From positions 1,240,001 to 1,304,000 of the forward strand of contig OW051472.1 of NCBI GenBank assembly GCA_932521025.1: a stretch of 64,000 bases of DNA, written 5' to 3'. A program made the position numbers and the translations under genes. Shown here in pieces: positions 30,584 to 41,700 of this stretch (within the stretch, counting starts at the first letter, position 1; each line of letters begins with the position of its first letter). Origin of the DNA: Oscheius onirici. Its lineage: Eukaryota; Nematoda; Chromadorea; Rhabditida; Rhabditidae. Below the pieces are notes generated by a model that saw only the letters and a list, made by a program, of their open reading frames with translations, was not told the DNA's origin and did not search any database.

Positions 30584-31124
30584 TCGGGTCGAGATGGAGT
30601 TTGATGACGAGTAAGGTGTCATTCGATAGCCCATAGCATAGCAAAATATAATTAATCAGGAAAAAAAGCAGTTCCATTCTTTTGGTAGTTTCCCACATGT
30701 TACTTCAAATTTTTTGGAAAGTGACTCATGGTCATGATAAAAATTGTTCGAAAATTTTCTTACTTAAAATGACCGCTAAACAGTTTATTGATGATATAAA
30801 ATGTGTTTTACGCTTCCTATTTGAAGAAAAACGTGACAGAAGCTGAAAATATGCAGAACAAACAAAAGTTAGGAAAAAAAGAATCGAACCCATAACCAAA
30901 TTGTTATGAGTCCGGAGTGCACACCTTGAGGCCATCTCGACATGTTCTCAGGAATCGTTTCCGCGCCTCATGTTTCGGGGCACGATTTTAAAAATTTAAA
31001 ACCGCTATAGCTCGGTCCAGGAAGGGATTAAGCAAATTTGGAAATATACCCTTTGATCCCCATGCTATGGGCTATCTAATGATACCTTACTCGTCATCAA
31101 ACTTTACCTCGACCTGAAGCCCTT
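30584..31124. mobile_element. Fold-back element with internal tRNA-like sequence
   Basis: Inverted arms of about 60 bases (30584-30643 and 31064-31124) share TTTGATGACGAGTAAGGT and GATAGCCCATAGCAT. Between them, on the minus strand, 30878-30945 has an A-box-like GATGGCCTCAAGGTGTG, a B box GGTTCGATTC and a T7 run, the layout of a Pol III unit derived from a tRNA. The element ends about 130 bases upstream of the heat-shock element of the hsp-16 gene. Confidence 0.7.
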
Positions 31125-31255
31125 CCCTTGTGAGAGAGAGGGACAGAGGACAGTGCCCCTTTTCCCTACTCTCAGTTGTTCCGTGATGTAACCCCTCGTT
31201 GTTTACCTCCCCCTGACCACTGCCGATTGCGAAACGTCGAGAACGCTCTCCGTCT

Positions 31256-31268
31256 TTCCAGAACCTTC
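31256..31268 (+). promoter_or_regulatory. Heat-shock element
   Basis: TTCCAGAACCTTC is a perfect TTCnnGAAnnTTC trimer, 13 bases upstream of the TATA box and 81 bases upstream of the hsp-16 start codon. This is the binding pattern of HSF-1 trimers. Confidence 0.85.
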
Positions 31269-31280
31269 TGAGCAAAGCAG

Positions 31281-31287
31281 TATATAA
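31281..31287 (+). promoter_or_regulatory. TATA box of the hsp-16 gene
   Basis: TATATAA lies 13 bases after the heat-shock element and 62 bases before the ATG, the usual compact layout of inducible small heat-shock promoters. Confidence 0.8.
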
Positions 31288-31348
31288 GCGCTCCAGCTCA
31301 GCTAAGAAGCATCCGTTTTCAATTCATTTTCCTCCTATATCTGACAGA

Positions 31349-31934
31349 ATGTCTCTCCTCTGGCCTCGAATCATCAGTCCCTTCCGAACAGCGCCTCGCG
31401 TCTTTGATGAAATGTTCAATGAAATGGCACAATTGGAAAGGGCATTCTCTCGTCCGATGCGATATGAGGTAGCTTCGAGACCTACTGAGGTATGCTTTTG
31501 ATACAGTTTCAATAGACATCAGATGTTTAGGTAGTCAGTGACTCTTCCAAGTTCCAATTGAGTCTGGACGTGGCTCAGTTTAAGCCCGAAGAACTAAAGA
31601 TTAGTCTAGAAGGACGTACTCTTACCGTGGAAGGTCATCAAGAGACTAAGGACGACAATGGTTACTTCAAGAGGTTGGTTGTTTCTCTGTTTCTCTGTCT
31701 CTCTGTCTTTCTAACTATCTAGTACTTTCCAGATCCTTCTCCCGAGCCTGGACCCTCCCTGATGATGTGAACACCTCCGACTTAAAGTCTTCTCTAACCG
31801 AAACGGGAAGACTCTCAATTGAGGCGCCGAAGAAGAATCCGGAAGTGACGCAGATTCCAATTCAGAACACCTCCTCCCCTTCGTCTGTTGATGCTAATCC
31901 TGCTGCTAATGCCGAAGAACAGAGGAAGGACTGA
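31349..31934 (+). CDS. hsp-16: Small heat-shock protein, HSP-16 type
   Basis: Three exons, 31349-31489, 31531-31673 and 31733-31934, join in frame to 161 residues. The alpha-crystallin domain runs from about residue 48: FQLSLDVAQFKPEELKISL, GRTLTVEGHQE, GYFKRSFSR, then TLPDDVN, and GRLSIEAPKK. The order and wording match C. elegans HSP-16 proteins (MSL start, DMAQ/EMAQ, SFSR..LPEDV, LSIEAPKK, IPIQ). The tail has IPIQ, equivalent to the IxI anchor used in oligomer assembly, then a Ser/Pro/Asn/Ala stretch. It acts as an ATP-independent holdase for unfolding proteins. An HSE and TATA box lie upstream and AATAAA is at 31984. The gene is intact; heat induction is inferred from the promoter. Confidence 0.95.
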
Positions 31935-31983
31935 GTCAAAGATTCTCACGTGCTTCCAGTTTCGTGCTGTTTTTTTAAACGAA

Positions 31984-31989
31984 AATAAA
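31984..31989 (+). terminator. Polyadenylation signal of hsp-16
   Basis: AATAAA 50 bases after the stop codon. Confidence 0.8.
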
Positions 31990-32869
31990 TTATTCTGGTA
32001 CAACAATCGTTTTTCGATGCGTAAGGCAAACAAAATGTCCTCCTCATTTTCTCACCCGTAATCTGGCCCCGCCAAAATATGTTATTTCTTATCGTTTGGT
32101 CTGTTCTCGATAATGTGACTTTCCTTGGTGTTCAATTTATTTTTCTTGTCCCTATTTTCATAAAGAACTCTCAAGATCGCCACATGGCAAAACAGGATTT
32201 TAAAATTTTTGTAAGTACAGCTGTACTGCCACAAGACCATGACTCATCTGATACCAATTTCTAACTTTCAATCACATGATGCTACTTTTCGGTTTTTTTT
32301 TCATTTCGTTCAGAAAAACGCGAATTTTCAGCTTCTGGAACGTCCTGTTCTCTCAATTTCGACTGTTGGCGCATTTTTCAAACCTTTCCAGTTAGTTTCT
32401 ACTCGAAAATTTCACTCACCTGACCAGATTAATCGAGTTTTCTCCAGAAAATTACAAATTTTGTATCATTTATCAGTGTTCCTCTAAAAAGTTAAGAAAA
32501 AGGAAGAAAGTGGATCGACTTTTGGATTACGGTAAGCAGTGACCCCTTCTGGATCGGCTGTGGTCCAGAGAGGGAGCGCCGCGACGCATCTTCACGTACC
32601 TCTCGGGTAAAAATTCGATCCCGGAGAGTGCTTTTTGGACCGAAAGCCACTGCACTTTTTTCTCCGAATCCCCACTTTTCTATTAATCTCATAACCTAAT
32701 TTTAGACTGCGCTTAATTGAATTTTTGAGAGTTCTAAAACTTCCGCCTTTGGAAATTTCCAGTTTTCCTGATCACAGTGTAACAGTGACTGGTTTTTTTT
32801 TCCGGAAATTTTGAGTCATTTAATTCTCTCCTGGATTTTTTCCTGGAGATAAATATGTTTATTTCTCAG

Positions 32870-34242
32870 AAGGACAGCAGCCTCTCTGGCTCGCTGGCAG
32901 TCTACTGGAGAACCGACAGACTCATGGGCGGCCATCGGAGAGACCAATCCGACAGCCATATTCCACTCAGGCCGGCTTCTGATCTAGGAATGGAGGGCAT
33001 TGGACTGCAGGTGGGATTTTTAGCATGATTTATTCCTATTTTTTAACAGCAAAAACTTAATAATGAAAAGAATGTAAGGATCAGGACTGTAGTTGTTCTT
33101 CCATGAGCACAGCTAATGTTTTCGTTTTCGTTTACAAGAAGACTTCCGAGTTCATTTTCAACTTCAACAAGAGCCAATTTTTAACAAAAAAAAACTGCCA
33201 AAAACTTTCTGGAAACCCTTTGAAATTGAAATTGAAGCGAACTGTCTTGAAAATAGCGTTTTTCTCAAAATTTTCGCGTTGGTGCAAAATGATCCTTCCA
33301 TGCTTATAAAATTGTTTGGTGTAACGTCAGTAGAAGACGACCCAAAACGTGGCTGTTCTCTGACTTCTGACTGTCAAAAAAGCGAATAACAGTTGACAGG
33401 AGACTCATAATCAGCTAAAACCAACTAAAGAGTGACTATTCCCTGGAAGAACACCTTGGTTAGAACTCAAAACTGAAAAATGGAAAGAGTTTGGTTATTT
33501 TCCAGACAAAGGACACGGTAGTTTTTACTTCTGGTACTTGTTGTTTTAGAAGAGAGCTGCTAAATTATAAGTAGGTTTCTTGTAAAGTTTCCATATTGCT
33601 CTCTTTACCAATTCAGCATTACAATCCTTTCAAAATGTTCCTGAACAGTGTTAGAGAAGTTTATACAATTTTTTTCCCGGTCTCCAGTTTCAGTCTTTTT
33701 TAGTGTCACAAAACCAATTTCCTTATGAATTCGTTGTCCCCGACCACTTCTACACCCTACCCGAACAAAAAACAAGCTGAAAACTTGTTCCAATATTTGA
33801 AAAATCTGTCGAAGGATGACCAAGGCAGCCTTTCCATCAGAAAATGTGTTAAAGGATGACCTGCCTTTTCTGTCCTCTGACGCTTGTTTATATCCAAACC
33901 TTATACTATCAAAAGATCAAAAAAGTTATCAAAACACTGTAATCTGTGGAAAAAAATATAGAAGACTCTAATCAAATATCTGTTAAGATTACCATGAGAG
34001 GTGTCTGTTTACAGTATCACTTTTCATCAGCTATTCTTTCGCTCCCAAATTCGCAGAAAATGGTTCTCAAAAAGTTGTTTAACGTACTTAAACCTTTTAA
34101 AAATATTTAAAACTGTTTTTAGGTGAGACTAGATGCCTCGGATCAGTCTCTGTCGATGCCGGAGACACGATGTAATGGGTCCATAGCCATCAACATGGAT
34201 CCGCTGGATCCAGAGCCGACAGTCTGTATCAGTCCGAAACAG
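32870..34242 (+). CDS. Two exons of an upstream transcript, possibly alternative 5' exons of sphingomyelin synthase
   Basis: 32870-33010 (47 codons, KDSSLSGSLAVYWRTD..DLGMEGIGLQ) follows TTTCTCAG and ends at GTGGGA. 34123-34242 (40 codons, VRLDASDQSLSMPE..PTVCISPKQ) follows TTTTTAG and ends at GTGAAT. Both are open, phase 0 at each side and of normal composition, while the 1.1-kb intron between them is AT-rich. No start codon exon was found further left. Exon 2 of sphingomyelin synthase (35654) also begins in phase 0 and is the next acceptor on this strand. The two exons could therefore code an N-terminal cytosolic extension, with MSKMTKRQK as an alternative short first exon. A separate gene is the other option. 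Confidence 0.45.
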
Positions 34243-35391
34243 GTGAATCGTTTTCTTTGTTTTGAAGTTCTTGTCAGAGAAATTGACAGAGGGAGTTGCT
34301 CAAAAAATTATCAATGGGAATCTGAACAAAACTTTTCGTCTGTACTATTAGGTTCAGTTGCTTGACAGTCAGAAGTACAGTATACAAGTACAGAATACAG
34401 TAGCTAACGCTGACAAGGGATAGGTTTAGTTGGTTAACTTTAACACTGTATACAGTAGTTATCAGTTAGGAGGGAATTTTTCAGTTGTTGAGGAACAGCT
34501 TCAGTTGAGCAGTTCAGAGTACAGTACAGATAATAGAAAACTGATATTTCTGTGTTCAGTTGTTATCGAAAGAGTACTGAAAGAGAGTGAAAAACAGTAG
34601 TGGAAGGACTGTGAACAAGAGAATAGTACAGGCTTTAGAAAACACTGAGTGTCTGGGACTAGCAGTACATAGTTCATAACCAGAAAATTTCAATATGTCC
34701 TCTCCCATAGTCAGAGTCAGTAGTGTGGTTCAGTACGGATCAGAGCTAGAGACAAACGATGTAAGAACAGTCCTCTGAGAAACAGACAAAATTCCTTCAA
34801 ACTTTCTGACTCATTCCCCCAATTTCCCAACCGGTAATTCCCGGTCAAATAAATCAGCATAATCCGCCGTCCGGAAAACATTTTTACGCTTTTTTTTGTC
34901 TCTTCCCTCAACAGTTTATATAATGGTTCCCGCGATGGGCGCTCTCACAATGATCATCGATTAGAGATTTCGTCCTCCCCCCATCAAATCTCGCAACAGT
35001 TTCCAAACAGCCCTCTTTGGTGGTCTTCAGTCTCTCTGTTCTATCTCAAGTCAGGAAGCTAATCAAACTAATGGTATATAAAAAACTGAGTTCTGTTTTT
35101 CACAGTCGCGTGAGATGATTAGGGAAGGCTTTAAAAATAGTAGAAGCATACTCTTTCCCTCTGTCCCTCTGTCGCCTATCTCCCATTCCAATCTTCCCCA
35201 TTCCCCAGAAAACAAGCTCCTGTTATGACAAAATCAATCTACTCCGCTCTGCCCCAGTAGTTGTTTACGTGAGACTCTGGCAACAAGGCGGGAGAGCCCT
35301 AGGCACGTGATGACCTCCCGTCTAGCCTGAAAAATACTCTTGTCCCTCGCGTCACTTTCTATGTACCACTTTCCTTTCTCTAGACCTCAGA
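34243..35391. other. Intron or intergenic sequence before sphingomyelin synthase
   Basis: Only degenerate ACAGTA/GAGTACTG strings are seen. The last 150 bases before the ATG at 35392 probably carry a promoter, but no TATA box is clear. Confidence 0.5.
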
Positions 35392-38328
35392 ATGTCCAAA
35401 ATGACAAAACGACAAAAGGTAGGTTGTGCGTCTCTCTCTTGGAAAAGTAAATAAGGAAGGAGGTAGGAAGGGAAAACACTTATTCATCTAGTGGGTGGTC
35501 CTGTTCTGTCCTCTTTCTTGACTTCCTCATATACTGTGCAAGATGATGCTTCCCGTCTATTCTACAGACTATGTGAGAGTTGGCCCATGCCCCCATCAGA
35601 TTTCGTCCAGAGAGACAACGACAGTCCTTTAAAAAACTCCTACTCTCTTTCAGATGGAACACCACCGGCGATCCGAAGGCTTGAAGACATTTATAGCTTT
35701 TCTCTGTCTCATGGTCTCAGCCTTCTTGAATTTTTTCCTCCTCACCGTGATACATGACGTCGTACCACGTCAGCCTCTCCCAGATCTCACCTGGATGGTC
35801 ATACCCCAGCAAAAATGGGCCTGGTCAGTGGGAGACGTACTCTCAACACTTAGGTGAGTGTAAAATGTTTTTCGAGGGTCCTGGAGCGATTGCAGGAAGG
35901 TTACTGTATCCCTTTGGACAGTCAGTAGAAGTTACCGTACCTTCACTGCTATTCTTTTCTGTTACAGTAATCTTCTGGTTTATGCTCTCGGAATATTAAA
36001 GCGACAGTGTAGCTGCGAAATTTGGCGGGGGCGAATCCGACGCACATTCACAATATTTCAGTGAAGGAATCATTAAACATGTGATTTTTACCCATTTTTT
36101 TGTGATTTTCTACCGAGATTTCACTTCAAAACGGACATTATACATCGATTATCAAACGACAGAACCCGAAAAGGGCACAGAAACATCAAATTAAAATATA
36201 AAACCTCGTGTTTTGCACACAAATGCAAAAAGTGGGTAGTTTCGGGTCATTTTCTTCCATTATATTTCAGTTTTGTTCTAATCCAGCTATTTTTGACGTG
36301 CTCTTTACAATGAACACTACGAAGAAGCAAAAAAATTGAGAAAAACATAAATTTATCTCGGCTTTACCAAAATTCTTGCGTTTCGCGCCAGTTTTTTTCA
36401 AACCGCTGCGCACCAACCTGAGCACACGTTCACAACAGCTACACTGTCGCTTTAATTCTTGTTACAGTAACCCCCTCACAAACTCTCTGATTTTCAATCC
36501 TTTTCAGTTCTGTGATAGCCTTTACTGTTGTGCTCCTTCACCATGAGAGATGGGTGGTTCTGAGACGGATGTTCCTTCTTGGTGCTATTATGTACGGGTT
36601 GCGTGCTGTTATCCTCGGGGTTGGTGTTTTTTCTCCCTTTTCTTATCTGTACCGTCTAGGTAACGTTTCTTCCGCCGTCATTCCACAATAGGGATGAGAT
36701 TTGTCAGCCACAGGTCAACAGGACGGCTATGTATGGAATGGAAATTGCGACAAGGTGAGAGAGACAGAGAGTCTGACCAATTTCTTCTTCCAGATTCCTC
36801 ACCTATGTGGTAACACTTGGTCTCACGTCTGGACAGGACAAGATTCTCTGTGGAGATCTCATGTTCAGTGGACATACCGTAGTCCTAACTATTATGTACT
36901 TTGTCCAGCTACAATACACTCCAAGAGGACTGGTTCTTCTCAGGTAGCCTATCCAGATCTTTTTTTCACATCCACTTTTCCAGATACTTTGCCGCTCCAG
37001 TAACCTTCCTCGGTATAGCGGCACTGGTCGTCTCTGGTGGTCACTACACTATGGACGTTTTGATAGCCTACTGGCTGACCAGTCACGTCTTCTGGGGCTA
37101 CCATCAGATGTTCGAAATGCGAAAAGAGGAACGTCCGAAAGCGCCGATGAGTCGGTTATGGTGAGTGAGAACTTTAAAGTGCTTTGTTGGGGACTCCCAC
37201 GGGGATTGTCCGCACCCGCTTTTGGCTGTTCGATAATCTAAAAGAGTGGGGAAGAATGGGGAAAGAGGGATCTAGAGACAAAGTACTTCTTAAATTGAGT
37301 ACGGTAGCAGTGAGAGACAAGTATACTGTAATTGATCTGTACGGTGTGAAACTATCCCAGAAGAGTCAGGAACAGTTAGAAAGTGGAAACTGCTCTGGTG
37401 AAGTGAGAGTACATATTCTCAACCAGGCTGCTAGTCCAGCTAAGAGGGTAATACTTCGGCTGGCTACCCCCTATTTGAATTTTTTGCGCTGGAACTTGCG
37501 ACAAAGGCCCAAATTTCTCGTTTTTCCCCATTTTCAACACATTTTTTGACTTTTTAAGTACGTTTATCGTGTTCTACGCAAAAAACCACCCCAGGAACAT
37601 GAAGAATGCAGGTAAAATTCGTCGTTTTGCGAAAAACGGCTCGGATGGAAACAACATGAGCATTTTTGGTTATACCGGCCAAATTTCAGGCATTCGTCGT
37701 GTTCTTGGAGTGATTTTTCGCGTATGATAATAAACATACGTATAAAGTCTAAAAATGGGTGGAAAATGGTGAAAAACGAGAAATTTGGGCCTTTGGGCCC
37801 AAAAATTCAATTAGGGGGTAGCCAGCCGAAGTATTACCCAGAACGGGTCGAGGCAATGATACGGGACAGCACAGGAAAAGAGTGAATGCAGGATCCGACA
37901 AGACAATGAGACTAGACAGCAAACAATACTGTGCAGGGACTGATAGATAGAGCGACGAACGAAAGCATTGAACTGAACTGATCTGAACAACAGAGTATCA
38001 GTGTACAAGGAGAGAGTATCAGTTGACTGTCTAGAGACTGTTAGGGTTCAGACAGAGATACAGACTATGGTCATAACCGTACTGATACTAGGAACATAAC
38101 TGTAAGGAAGAGTGAGAGAGGAATAGTGATTGAAACTGGAAAAACTACCGTACCACAATACCGTACCCTTTCTATAAAAACCCCCCAATTTCCAGGTGGT
38201 TCTGGCTGTGCTACTGGTTCGAGTCTGACGTTCCTCACGGAATCTTGGAAAACCGCTGGAATTGGCCCCTTTCCGAGCCCAAATTCATGCACAAATTTAT
38301 GGATTTGGCCAATCGGAAGCTGGAATAA
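35392..38328 (+). CDS. sms: Sphingomyelin synthase (PAP2-like, multi-pass)
   Basis: Seven exons (35392-35418, 35654-35853, 36508-36619, 36660-36754, 36794-36943, 36984-37160, 38196-38328) join in frame to 297 residues. The enzyme transfers phosphocholine (or a related head group) from a phospholipid to ceramide. Family signatures are PRQPLPDLTW, WVVLRRMFLLGAIMYGLRA, the CGDLMFSGHT motif and GGHYTMDVLIAYWLTS. The catalytic His-His-Asp fall at about H172, H215 and D219, with the 43- and 4-residue spacing of human SMS1. Six hydrophobic spans are visible, and the C-terminal tail is cytosolic (WWFWLCYW, then SEPKFMHKFMDLANRKLE). There is no SAM domain. Intron 6 carries a fold-back MITE. Golgi or plasma-membrane location is inferred from the family. 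Confidence 0.93.
37447..37838. mobile_element. Fold-back MITE family 1, copy in sphingomyelin synthase intron
   Basis: Ends GGTAATACTTCGGCTGGC and its complement match the copy at 25760-26190, with the same internal arms (AAAAAACCACC, AACATGAAGAATGCAGG and complements). Sits in intron 6. Confidence 0.88.
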
Positions 38329-38770
38329 CTTCCATTATTAGGTCTCTGTACATTTTATTTCGTCTTGCCTCCGATAGGTCACTTAACACCTAAAACTTTG
38401 TCTCTACTGATCTCATTCTGGGTGGTGCGTACTCCTTTTTTCCTTTCGCTTTGTATAATAATATTCAGCATTTTAGCTTTAAAATTTCCCCCACTTTTGA
38501 CATTTTTGGTGCATAGCCTGTTTGTGCTCACGTTTACAGGTTACCCTTCTTGAGAAAATATACAAAAAAATGATCCGGTTACTGTAGGTCCCAGTGTCGT
38601 CAAAGTGCCCTTATGTTACGACACACTCTCTCTCTTTTATCATTCCCACTTGCCATTCTTTGTAAAACGAAGAGATTTTTTCCGTTATCGAAAAACATTC
38701 TTTCAGTTGTCGAGTAAATAATTTGAACATTCTGTGCTTGGAGAAGAGAGACAGTAAGAGTACAGTACAT

Positions 38771-41700
38771 TTATTGACCAGGAGATATCCAGCCTCCAAA
38801 TTTGGTAGAGATTTCTTGGGCTACATCGAAGAGTAGTCTGTCTGATCCTTTTGTTCCGATCACCTAAAAAGAACAGTTAAAATCTCTCTGTTTCTCACCT
38901 GAACCCCTTCCGGAATCCCATCCTGATTCAACCCCAAAGGACACTGAACCGCCGTCAGACACAGGGTGTTGACCACCCCCGTGTGAATGATACAGGTCGC
39001 TCTGGCTGTCGTCTCCCCATGGAACGGAACTTCCGACGGCCAAGAAGGATAGAAGAGAACACCATCCTCTCGCAGAAGCTCCTCTATCCGTTTCCTGAAG
39101 CTGTCTCTCTTTCTCTCCAGCTCTCTGACTCTCTCCTCAGACAGTCCTTTAACCGCCGGGTTCAGACAGGCCATAAGGATGGGAAAGGAGTGATCAGACT
39201 CTCCCAGGAACCATTTCAAGAGTTCCTGGGATAGATTTACTGGCTTTACTGGGTTCTGAATCTGTTTTTTTTTATTCTGAAATGAGAGTTCTACCTCAAC
39301 ATCGTTGACATAACAGAGCATGTTGGGACTGTTTTGTTCAAAGATACTGCACCCTTGCATATCCATAATGTCCGCAGCTTCAGGAAGGGTAATCTCTGTC
39401 ACATCGAGGTTGAACTTGGTCGCAAAATGCCAGACAGCCTTAAAAGATTGGTAAGGAGAGTTCTGAACATAGACTGTAGCAGTAGTTTTTTTCAGTGGAT
39501 GGACCAGACTTTGACTCTTAAAATCTCTGTCAATTACTTAGTGCAGGGTCATGGTTTAGACTGTCACTCTCACAACCAGTAAAGAGGAGATCAGACTGTG
39601 ATTCTTGGTTGTCGCACCAGAGAGTCCGTTTCAGTTTTTTGTCAGCCAGCCTCTTCAAATTTCAGTTCCTTGGCTACCCGACTACGACTTCTTTAACTAC
39701 TGTTCGGTCCAATACCTTGGTTCATCTCCAAATATCCAAGAGTCTGGGAATCCCTTCGCTGATCTCTAACAACTGTCGAAATTCCTACTAATTCAATTGA
39801 CAATTGATTGTACTTTGAAATTGTGCTTCTTGGAAAACATCGCATTTTACAAAAATTTTGAAAAGAAAAGCAACTTTTTGTTATAAAAAGCCCTGAAAAA
39901 CTTAAAGACATGATATCGCTACTCCGAAGGAACGGAGATTTCCTGGTCCGTTTTAGTAAGGCCAAGAAGAGGCAGGACAAGAGTTTCATCTTGTCCGTCA
40001 TGAACAACGAGAAGCTTGAAAAGGACGGCATCAAGCACTTTATCATCACCCGAAATGCCAGTGGCAAGTTCATGATCAAGAAATTTGCTTTCGCTTCGGT
40101 CAAGGCCATGATCCAGCATCATCTGAAAACTGGCGATCCTCAAGTCCGATACGGTGAAGCTTGTGACGGCTGTGAACAGACAGGACTGGGAGCACTCCCA
40201 TGAGGATGTGACCTTGACCAAGAAGCTTGGAGAGGGAGCTTTTGGAGAAGTCTCCCTGGGAAAACTGGTCATCTTGAGAGGACAGCAGAAGGGAAAGACT
40301 GTCGATGTTGCGGTAAAGCTGGCCAAGCTGGAATCCTTGACCAAGGATCAGATCAAGGAAATCATGTCGAAGATTAGTTCACATCTGATACAGAAGTCTA
40401 AAGGACTGCCATGGATGATATAACCTTCTGAGCGGTCTTCAGGAACAGTTGAATATCCTGAGTCTTGGTCCTTACTCACTGTTCTCTGTCTTCTCTATGT
40501 CCATACTCTGATAGAATTTTTACAGTAGCTTCTCTCATTTTTACTCTCAGTTACTTGTAATCTACCCAGTCTAATAGAAGAGTTACAGTAGACCTGACTC
40601 TCATACCCTGACTCTCTCAAAGACCCTTATGATATGTCAACCTCAACTTGTGGAGTCTGAAGGAGTTTCAGTAGAAGGAGAAAAAGTTCACTAAATTGGT
40701 AGTTTTCTGTTAGATTGTCCTTAGTGATCGCTGCACGCGATCGCGATCGCGCTCGCATGCGAGCAACTGGTAGTGCGATTGCTCACGATCGCGCTCGCTT
40801 GCTATCAAAAATCTGATCGCGCTCGTGCTCGCGCTCTCATAAAAATTGGCTGATCGCCCATCCATGGTTCGGACTGTCCACTCATATAGGAAGGGTAACA
40901 GTCGCCGAACTGAAAGAGACTTGAGACTGAACACACTGTATTCTTAGTTAGAGCATAAACTTTTCACCATTTCTATGTTATGCGCTGGCAGAGAGTCTGG
41001 ACAGACTGTGAGAGTATCTGGTATGACCCACTCTTTGGAATGATAACAGAGAACTGATTGAACAGTATATAAAGAGAGTCTGTACGATCTTCCAGGCCCA
41101 TCTTATGCGTCGCTTCGACCATCCGAACGTCGTAAAATTCTACGGTGTAGCCACTCTCCAAGAGCCTCTGATGGTAATCATGGAACTGGCCTCAAACGGA
41201 ACCCTGGATTCTTACATCTAGAAGAATAACCAGCCGTTTGACAAGCTCAACGAGATGGTTATGCAAGCAGCCTGGGACATCAATTACATTCACGAAAAGG
41301 GCGTCCTACATCGTGACATCGCTTCGAGGAACTGTCTTTACGGCGGAGGAAACGTCAAAATTGCCGACTTTGGTCTCTCCAGAGAGGGAACAAGCTTCCA
41401 GATGAGAGCTCACCAGCGCGTCCCGATCAAGTGGATTGCCCCGGAGACCATCACCACAGCCATGTTTACCCAGAAGACTGACGTCTGGAGTTTTGGCTTG
41501 ATGGCCTGGGAAATTTACAACCAGGGAATTAAGCCTTATCTGGGCATGATGGTCGCCGAAGTGGCTGTCCAAGTGAGACAGGGCTACAGGATGGAATTCC
41601 CGTCAGCTGTGCGTGGAGACGTGGTCGAATTTATGAAGGAGGACGTCTGGAACGGGGATGCAAACACTCGACCCATTATGCTGGAAGTGGTCAAGAAACT

